Positions 1 through 5,610 of a stretch of 8,063 nt of DNA are shown here, one piece after another. The DNA lies in assembly GCA_965367215.1 (NCBI GenBank), contig CBDUIJ010000270.1, positions 1 to 8,063 on the forward strand. The letters are read 5' to 3'. Positions within the stretch are counted from its first letter, which is position 1, and every line of letters begins with the position of its first letter. Under the pieces are notes generated by a model. That model worked only from the letters and a program-made list of their open reading frames with translations. It did no database searches and had not been told where the DNA came from. A program made the position numbers and the translations under genes. The stretch comes from Granulosicoccus sp965367215. Lineage in GTDB: Bacteria > Pseudomonadota > Gammaproteobacteria > Granulosicoccales > Granulosicoccaceae.

Positions 1-536
1 TGAATGCCCATACCTTGCTCGCGCAAAAAAACGGAAGCGCACAAACCGTACTGTCCAGCGGCGGTTCTGGTCATCATGATGGGTTGCTACCGAAGCAGCA
101 ATTGTTTTCAATCTGGGCACTAACAGACTTGTATCCTGACCGAGTTCTGCCGATCAGTATGATAATGCGAAACGCGATAGCGTACAGATGTGTCAATTAT
201 CGAACAGGCTGCTGACCGAATGAGGACGTTCGGAATATTTCAATGCAAGACTGATATAGCTCAATGTAACCTGTAAGAAAATGATCTCAGCAACAATCCT
301 CCTTGTGATTTGCCGCATACAGCTGTAACGGTCTCTGGCGGAAAAGCATTTTATTGGCCAGCCTGAAGAACTATATTACTTGATCGCGGCTTTATACTGC
401 GTCAACGAGTGTCGCTTGTCAGCGCCCGGCGCGTTTACCCGTGTTGAGAAGCAAGCTCTTGATTGTTTCGGATACAGGAGCGATGTATGTTGGTGAATGC
501 AAATGGTCCAAATACCGTGTCTGGAGAAAGACGTCA
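1..536. other. Long region without a supportable gene, upstream of the sensory operon
   Basis: No reading frame here resembles a protein I recognise. The plus-strand frame open from the left edge to 215 (TTG at 15) is short and featureless, and could be either chance or the tail of an upstream gene. A minus-strand frame beginning ATGATG at 77-72 and running off the left edge lacks a ribosome binding site. The region probably holds the promoter of the downstream operon. A TATACT hexamer at 393-398 could be a -10 element, but no convincing -35 lies 16-18 bases upstream. Other visible elements are a 5-bp inverted repeat (216-220 with 229-233) followed by an AT-rich stretch, three TGTAA(C/G) hexamers at 265, 272 and 324, and a small GC palindrome at 422-432. 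None is diagnostic. Confidence 0.5.
523..528 (+). promoter_or_regulatory. Ribosome binding site that decides the start of the PhnD-like gene
   Basis: GGAGAA lies nine bases before the ATG at 537, counted from the end of GGAGA. It is a better match and better spaced than the GGAAAG that precedes the alternative ATG at 558. The frame is open back to a GTG at 441, but starting there would bury the signal peptide about 40 residues into the protein. Confidence 0.55.
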
Positions 537-1385
537 ATGGAAAGATGGGTTCGATGCATGAACAGACTTATCCTGTCGTTACTGACTGCAATGCTGATGG
601 TTTCAGGCTCTGCGAGCGCACAGGAACGCTATGCGCTTTCCGTTGTGCCGCAGCTTCCACAGATGGTTCTCCATGATGACTGGCAGCCATTGCTCGAATA
701 TCTCGGTGAAAAGACCGGCGTGGAATTCGAATTATCCTTGCAGGAGAACATTCCGGAATTCGAAGTCGACTTTCTGGAAGGAAATCCGGACTTTGTATTC
801 CTGAACCCTTACCACACAGTGATGGCACACAAGGCTCACGGGTATGAGCCTGTCCTGAGTGACGGGTCCCGACAACTCAAGGGAATACTGGTCGTGTCGG
901 CGGCGAGCAAGATCGAGTCCGTCCAAGATCTCGATGGATCGACCATCGCATTTCCTGCACCAAATGCCTTTGGCGCTTCACTCTACATGCGCGCGCTGCT
1001 TGCAAACGAATTTGGCCTGGATATCACACCCAGTTATGTTGGCACCCATGCCAATGCCTATCGACACGTCTTGCTGGGAGAGGCGGCCGCTGCGGGAGGG
1101 GTATACAATACGCTTCGCAAGGAATCAGAAGATTTCCAAGCGGCACTGCGAGTGCTTTATGAAACCCCCGGGGTTACCCCTCATCCACTGGCTGTTCATC
1201 CCAGAGTTCCGGTCGCAGTTCGTGAAGCCGTGATAAATGCCGTGCTGGAATTGAAGGAAACCGAATCCGGTCGTGCAATGCTCGAAGCTGTTCAACTCAA
1301 GGAACCGGTACAGGTTTCCTACGAGGGTCAGTTCAAGATTCTCGACGAGTATCACCTGGAAGATTTTGTCGTGCTTGCTGATTGA
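537..1385 (+). CDS. PhnD-type periplasmic binding protein, probable sensory partner of the adjacent kinase
   Basis: This is a 282-residue exported protein of the phosphate/phosphite/phosphonate (PhnD-like) solute-binding family. Residues 1-28 form a Sec signal peptide: a basic start, a hydrophobic core at about 11-22, and an A-S-A cleavage site before Q29. Family landmarks are VVPQ at 36-39, WQPLLEYL at 49-56, DFVFLNPYH at 85-93, the lobe-crossing DLDGSTIAF at 131-139, and THANAYRHVLLGE at 170-182 followed by a small-residue run. Length is normal for the family. Transporters of this type need an ATPase and a permease, and neither is nearby. Instead a sensor kinase starts 50 bases downstream, so I infer that it presents a ligand to the kinase. 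The ligand is unknown and need not be a phosphonate. ATG 558 is an alternative start that would shorten the signal peptide by seven residues. Confidence 0.82.
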   Translation: MERWVRCMNRLILSLLTAMLMVSGSASAQERYALSVVPQLPQMVLHDDWQPLLEYLGEKTGVEFELSLQENIPEFEVDFLEGNPDFVFLNPYHTVMAHKAHGYEPVLSDGSRQLKGILVVSAASKIESVQDLDGSTIAFPAPNAFGASLYMRALLANEFGLDITPSYVGTHANAYRHVLLGEAAAAGGVYNTLRKESEDFQAALRVLYETPGVTPHPLAVHPRVPVAVREAVINAVLELKETESGRAMLEAVQLKEPVQVSYEGQFKILDEYHLEDFVVLAD

Positions 1386-1435
1386 GCATGTTGTTGAATC
1401 ACCGCTTCAGTCAGTAACGACAGGAATTCTGCCAG

Positions 1436-3739
1436 ATGCCTGAAACAGCACTAATAGGAAAATATCTGCACCTGATGTCGCTGAGGAACTTTCGTACTCA
1501 GGTCGCCCTGTTGATGCTGCTGTTGACGACCATTGCCTTTGGCCTGTACGCACTGAACACCAGTCGTCAGCAAAGCCGGTATATCGTTGAGTCCATTACC
1601 AGCACTGGCATTGCACTTTCTCAGAACCTTGCGTTCGATAGTGCCAATCTGCTCATGCGCAAGGACTTCGCCTCGCTGGAAGTATTGCTCGGGCAGTACG
1701 CCAAGCTTCCCAATATCACCGGCCTGAATGTCATCAACGCAGATGGCAAATCGATAAGCAAACTGGTGGTCGAGGATGGTCAGGCTGTTGCGAAATATGA
1801 CTACGGTACCGATGAGCAGTTACGCCTGGAGCGATATACAGAATTCACGGATGACGAACACGGCCTGTCCGTATGGGAACCCATCATTGTTGGCCATGAA
1901 TCAATCGGCGCAGTAAAGCTTGAAATCAGTCTGGATCAAGCCTTCGAGGAGCGCCAGCGATTACTCATCAGTACACTGGGGTTTGGCTTGCTGACGGCCC
2001 TCGCCCTGCTGCTGTTGATGTTTCTGTACTTTCGCAAACCGCTCAAGGCCATTCAGGATGCCAGCGAATTTGCATCGGCACTGGATACACGCCGAGGTGA
2101 AACCATCGAGGTGGTCGAGTTCGCACGGGAGTTCAAGCAACTGGGTCAGTCTCTGAATCAGGTATCGCAGAAACTTCTGGAACAGGAACAGCAAGTCCAG
2201 GCCAGTAGTGCAGAGGCAAAAAAGCTGGCCATGGTTGCCAGTAAAACCAACAACGCCGTCATCATCACCAACGCCGTTGGAGAGATCGAATGGGTCAACG
2301 CCGGTTTCGAAAAAATGACCGGTTACAGCGCCGATGAAATAAAGGGCAAGCGACCAGCCAGCTTTCTGCAAGGACCGGACACGGATCCGGAAGTTCGACG
2401 TTTCATGCGCGAACGGTTATCCGAACAGCGTAGTTACGAATCAGAGCTGATCAACTACAATAAATCCGGAAGTCCGTACTGGGTGAACATAGCGGTACAA
2501 CCGGTATTCGATGAGCAGGGTTCGTTGCGAAATTTCATTGCCATCGAAAGCGATGTTACCGAGCGCAAGGCAGCCGAACGTCAACTCTACGAAGCAAAGA
2601 CAGAGGCAGAAGAGGCGAACCTGGCCAAGAGCGTGTGTCTGTCCAGAATGAGCCATGAGCTCAGAACCCCGCTCAATGCCATTCTGGGGTTTGCTCAATT
2701 ACTCGAGCTGGACGATCTGGGCAAGGAAAACCACGATTTCGTGGAACGCATTCTGAAGGCCGGCAAGCACCTGCTGGGACTCATCAACGATGTTCTGGAT
2801 ATATCGAAAATCGAAAGTGGCGGCATGACTCTTTCCAGGGAACCCGTGGCAATCAGGGAAGCGGCGGAGAATGTGGTGCGATTGATTCATCCCCTGGCCG
2901 AGAGTCACGATGTCACGGTGTCCATTCATCCCAGCCTGACCGATGACTTGCGGGTTCTGGGCGACCTGCAGAGAGTGAACCAGGTGCTAGTCAATCTGTT
3001 ATCCAATGCCATCAAGTACAACCGGCCGCAGGGAAGCGTCAGTATCCGTTGCGACGCTCAAACAAGTGATCGATTACACCTGTCTGTTGAAGATACAGGG
3101 CAAGGTATTGCAGAAGACAAGATGCACCGCTTGTTCACGCCCTTCGATCGCCTGGGTGCGGAGCAGACGTCCGTTGAAGGTAGCGGCATAGGCCTGGCGT
3201 TGTCCCGACAATTACTCGTCGCGATGGACGGCACCATTGACGTTGAAAGCACGGTGGGCAAAGGGACGATCTTCCGCATTGAGCTCCCCGTCGCAATCGA
3301 TTTCGAGGAGTCCATGCCCATGAGCATGACGGAACCCGCTGTACACGACAGTGAGCCGGCACAGCAGTCCTCGGCGACTATCGTCTATATCGAAGACAAC
3401 AACTCGAACATTGCGCTGGTGGAAAAGCTGCTCGAGCGTATGGGACATTTTGATTTGCAGGTAGCCATGCAGGGCCAGGAGGGTCTGGATCTCATACAGG
3501 ACTGCAAACCGGATCTGATCCTTCTCGATCTGCACTTGCCCGTGCTGGGAGGTGAAGAGATTCTGGAGCGCATCAGGAAAAATCCGGACATGCAATCGAT
3601 ACCGGTGATCATTGTCAGCGCTGATGCGACCCCTGGGCAAACCGAGCGCTTACTGCAAAAAGGTGCAAACAGCTATATCACCAAGCCGTTTGACGTGCAC
3701 GAGCTAATGGAACTGGTACGGAAATATACAGAAACATGA
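1436..3739 (+). CDS. Hybrid sensor histidine kinase (periplasmic sensor-HAMP-PAS-HisKA-HATPase-REC)
   Basis: This 767-residue inner-membrane kinase has transmembrane segments at about 21-40 and 176-198, enclosing a periplasmic domain of about 135 residues. A HAMP linker (from KPL at 201) and a Gln-rich probable coiled coil lead to a PAS domain at about 265-378. HisKA carries the phosphorylated histidine H407 in MSHELRTPLN. The ATPase domain has N524 (N box), DTGQGI 553-558, FTPF 567-570 and GSGIGLAL 582-589. The C-terminal receiver has acidic residues E653 and D654, phosphoacceptor D698, S728 and K750. There is no Hpt domain. The PAS segment (GKRPASFLQG, 304-313) resembles LOV domains but lacks their flavin-binding cysteine, so blue-light sensing is unlikely. 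The start has AGGA at 1422-1425, ten bases upstream; ATG 1475 is a poorer alternative. The upstream binding protein is the likely periplasmic input, and the overlapping downstream regulator the likely target. Confidence 0.93.
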   Translation: MPETALIGKYLHLMSLRNFRTQVALLMLLLTTIAFGLYALNTSRQQSRYIVESITSTGIALSQNLAFDSANLLMRKDFASLEVLLGQYAKLPNITGLNVINADGKSISKLVVEDGQAVAKYDYGTDEQLRLERYTEFTDDEHGLSVWEPIIVGHESIGAVKLEISLDQAFEERQRLLISTLGFGLLTALALLLLMFLYFRKPLKAIQDASEFASALDTRRGETIEVVEFAREFKQLGQSLNQVSQKLLEQEQQVQASSAEAKKLAMVASKTNNAVIITNAVGEIEWVNAGFEKMTGYSADEIKGKRPASFLQGPDTDPEVRRFMRERLSEQRSYESELINYNKSGSPYWVNIAVQPVFDEQGSLRNFIAIESDVTERKAAERQLYEAKTEAEEANLAKSVCLSRMSHELRTPLNAILGFAQLLELDDLGKENHDFVERILKAGKHLLGLINDVLDISKIESGGMTLSREPVAIREAAENVVRLIHPLAESHDVTVSIHPSLTDDLRVLGDLQRVNQVLVNLLSNAIKYNRPQGSVSIRCDAQTSDRLHLSVEDTGQGIAEDKMHRLFTPFDRLGAEQTSVEGSGIGLALSRQLLVAMDGTIDVESTVGKGTIFRIELPVAIDFEESMPMSMTEPAVHDSEPAQQSSATIVYIEDNNSNIALVEKLLERMGHFDLQVAMQGQEGLDLIQDCKPDLILLDLHLPVLGGEEILERIRKNPDMQSIPVIIVSADATPGQTERLLQKGANSYITKPFDVHELMELVRKYTET

Positions 3740-4869
3740 TGGAAGAGAATATCAAGGATCTGAACATTCTGATTGTTGACGACAACGTCGACAATCTGGT
3801 GTTCCTGGAGCAGCTGTTTCGTCGCAAGGGCTACAGAAAGATCATGACTATCGCAGATAGCCGCAATGTACTGCCCTATATCGGCAAAGCGGATCCTGAC
3901 ATCATTCTGCTGGATATCATGATGCCCTACATCGATGGCTATGAAATTCTGCGAAGCATTCGAGGCCTGATGGATTCGTCGGTATTCCTGCCCGTTGTCG
4001 TTCTGACTGCAGTCACCGATAGAAAGGCTCGGGAACAAACCCTGAAAGACGGTGCAACCGATTTTCTGACCAAGCCACTCGACGCCGTCGAAGTCATTCT
4101 GCGAGTGGGCAATCTGTTGCGCACTCGCTATATGTACAAACAACATCTTGAGTACAGCAAGCTGCTGGAAAGCGCCGTGCTGCATCGAACACGAGAGCTG
4201 GCGGCGAACAATCAGGCACTGGAGAAGGTCAATCAGGTTCTCGATGAAACAAACATCGAAATTGCTGATCGCCTTGCCGAGGCAGCCGAATACCGCGACG
4301 ATGCCACAGGCAAGCATACCTTTCGTGTCGGGGCCATCTCCGCCCTGATTGCTGCCGAGCTGGGCTTTTCAAATGATTTTGTCGAGCTGGTCGACAAGGC
4401 TGCAAGATTGCATGATCTGGGCAAGATCGGCATCCCCGATGCCATATTGCTGAAACCCGGAAAACTGACGGAAGAAGAATTCGACGTGATGAGGCAGCAT
4501 TGCGTCATCGGCGCCAAGGTTCTGTCCGGCGGGCACAGCGAGCTACTGGAAATGGCGGAGCGCATTGCCCTGTCACACCATGAACACTGGGACGGAAACG
4601 GGTATCCGAATGGCTTGAAAGCAAAGGCCATCCCCATCGAAGCGCGTATCGTGTCAGTCGTGGATGTGTTTGATGCCTTGACGCACCCACGTCCATACAA
4701 GGATGCATGGACCCAGCAGGATGCCGTTGACTACATCACGAGTCACAAGGACAGGCAGTTTGACGAAAAGGTCGTTGACGCCTTCTTGAGCGTGCTTGAA
4801 AAGAAAAGCGGTGAAATCGATTTCATCGATATGAATGTCGGCCCCGAGCACAGACAGGACGAGGAATGA
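3736..4869 (+). CDS. Response regulator with HD-GYP domain, c-di-GMP phosphodiesterase
   Basis: This 377-residue cytoplasmic regulator has RpfG-like architecture. The receiver domain (about 9-125) has D15 and D16, phosphoacceptor D60, T91 and K113. A helical, probably coiled-coil linker (about 135-185) leads to the HD-GYP domain. The metal and substrate residues look complete: E185 and H194 in the E-RD-TGKH motif, H226-D227 with K230 (HDLGKIG), H255, H281-H282, GYP at 289-291, D310, and RPYK at 319-322. An active enzyme hydrolysing c-di-GMP to pGpG and/or GMP is therefore expected. The start overlaps the kinase stop by ATGA, implying translational coupling; the ATG at 3739 is an equally possible start one codon later. 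Phosphorylation by the neighbouring kinase should control the phosphodiesterase, favouring motility or biofilm dispersal, as in other RpfG-type systems. The pairing is inferred from position. Confidence 0.94.
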   Translation: MMEENIKDLNILIVDDNVDNLVFLEQLFRRKGYRKIMTIADSRNVLPYIGKADPDIILLDIMMPYIDGYEILRSIRGLMDSSVFLPVVVLTAVTDRKAREQTLKDGATDFLTKPLDAVEVILRVGNLLRTRYMYKQHLEYSKLLESAVLHRTRELAANNQALEKVNQVLDETNIEIADRLAEAAEYRDDATGKHTFRVGAISALIAAELGFSNDFVELVDKAARLHDLGKIGIPDAILLKPGKLTEEEFDVMRQHCVIGAKVLSGGHSELLEMAERIALSHHEHWDGNGYPNGLKAKAIPIEARIVSVVDVFDALTHPRPYKDAWTQQDAVDYITSHKDRQFDEKVVDAFLSVLEKKSGEIDFIDMNVGPEHRQDEE

Positions 4870-4890
4870 AGATGATCTATCGAGCCTTGT

Positions 4891-4909
4891 CAGTCAGCGC
4901 AACTGACTG
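4891..4909. other. Inverted repeat between convergent genes
   Basis: CAGTCAG at 4891-4897 pairs perfectly with CTGACTG at 4903-4909 around a five-base loop, 22 bases after the HD-GYP gene stop. No T tract follows on either strand, so it is not a classic intrinsic terminator. Its position between convergent genes still suggests a role in 3' end formation or transcript stability. Confidence 0.35.
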
Positions 4910-4931
4910 CAGAACGTGAAACCGACGAGCA

Positions 4932-4959
4932 CATGGCCAGTCAGGAACCCAGGGCCATG
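4932..4959. terminator. Possible terminator hairpin at the 3' end of the SUKH gene
   Basis: CATGGCC at 4932-4938 is the exact reverse complement of GGCCATG at 4953-4959, separated by 14 bases. It begins five bases beyond the stop codon of the minus-strand SUKH gene. The loop is long and no clear T run follows on either strand, so this is a weak call. Confidence 0.25.
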
Positions 4960-4963
4960 GCTT

Positions 4964-5539
4964 TCATATCTCGAACAATGAGTCGACGAAATCAGTGAAG
5001 TTGCTGCCAGCCAACCTCACGTTGTCATACAGCTCAACAGGATCATCGTAATAATTGTAGCCGTAATACAACACCTTGTGCTTGTTGGCCCCGGCGAGCA
5101 CCAGCAGATAATATCCTGAGCCAGACGCATCGGCGATGGGCAGGCAATTTTTCGGAACATGAGGGTAACCCGCACTACTCATCGAACTGAATGAATCATG
5201 GTTGTAGTAGAGATCCAGCACCTCGGCTTGAGCTGAGTCCAGCATCTCCGGCAAGCCATCGAACAAGGTATACAGATAACTCACATCGAAGACTTCAGAC
5301 GAGTCCGAAGTCGGATCCATCAATGGAACCACCTTGACTGCCAGATGACCCATGATATCGGTGTTGGCTCTGCCACCGTTTACCGTCAGCAGAAACTCCC
5401 GGTAATCAGCTGGCAAATCAAAGCCGATTGTGGCTTCAAGGTGTCGAATTTCCACTTCTGTTGCCGGCGGTATCGGTTCATTCAGAATTCTGGAATCGCG
5501 CACGCCTGCTATCAGCACTTCACTCATGTCGAGCGTCAC
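4964..5539 (-). CDS. SUKH / SMI1-KNR4 family protein
   Basis: This is a 191-residue protein with no signal peptide or membrane segment, so probably cytoplasmic. The SUKH-1 signature is clear in the N-terminal third: a helix with EIRHLEATIGFDLPADYREF at 30-49 followed by LLTVNGG at 50-56. The later part has the usual polar and aromatic strands (SGYYLLVLAG 141-150, KVLYYGYNYYDD 155-166) and an acidic C-terminal helix. Family members include immunity proteins of bacterial polymorphic and contact-dependent toxins, as well as regulators and proteins of unknown role. No toxin gene is visible in the window, so immunity is only a possibility. I chose the GTG at 5539 because GGAGG lies six bases upstream; the in-frame ATG at 5527 is 18 bases from it. 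The gene follows the GH16 gene by 71 bases on the same strand and may share its transcript. Confidence 0.8.
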   Translation of the reverse strand: MTLDMSEVLIAGVRDSRILNEPIPPATEVEIRHLEATIGFDLPADYREFLLTVNGGRANTDIMGHLAVKVVPLMDPTSDSSEVFDVSYLYTLFDGLPEMLDSAQAEVLDLYYNHDSFSSMSSAGYPHVPKNCLPIADASGSGYYLLVLAGANKHKVLYYGYNYYDDPVELYDNVRLAGSNFTDFVDSLFEI

Positions 5540-5545
5540 TTCATA

Positions 5546-5550
5546 CCTCC
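5546..5550 (-). promoter_or_regulatory. Strong ribosome binding site that decides a GTG start for the SUKH gene
   Basis: On the minus strand GGAGG occupies 5550-5546, six bases before the GTG at 5539-5537. The in-frame ATG at 5527 is too distant, and the longer frame reaching 5623 would overlap the end of the GH16 gene. An ATG-AAG-TGA triplet set (5544-5536) begins one base after this site in another frame and is too close to be used as a start. Confidence 0.6.
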
Positions 5551-5610
5551 TGTTGCCTGCATGAACAGCCTCATTTCGCCCCGAACACGGAGCGAGATCC
5601 TGACAACGCT

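Noticed and set aside
3..77. Minus-strand frame starting ATGATG and leaving the window on the left
   Set aside because: Only 25 codons are visible, no Shine-Dalgarno sequence precedes the start, and the residues match no family I recognise.
191..196. Perfect TTGACA (-35 consensus) on the minus strand
   Set aside because: No -10-like hexamer lies 16-18 bases downstream; the nearest AT-rich candidate is 26 bases away.
15..215. 66-residue open frame on the plus strand starting with TTG, open to the left edge
   Set aside because: It has no ribosome binding site, no recognisable motif and a rare start codon. It could be the tail of an upstream gene, but nothing in the sequence shows this.
441..536. 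N-terminal extension of the PhnD-like protein from GTG 441
   Set aside because: It would place the signal peptide core internally. ATG 537 has a well-spaced GGAGA and gives a normal signal peptide.
3322..3736. Receiver of the kinase as degenerate because the acidic pair is E-D rather than D-D
   Set aside because: E653-D654 is common in hybrid kinase receivers, and D698, S728 and K750 are all present, so it should be functional.
3673..4317. 214-residue minus-strand open frame
   Set aside because: It is antisense to the kinase and HD-GYP junction, where both plus-strand genes show complete family motifs. No family features are seen in the antisense translation.
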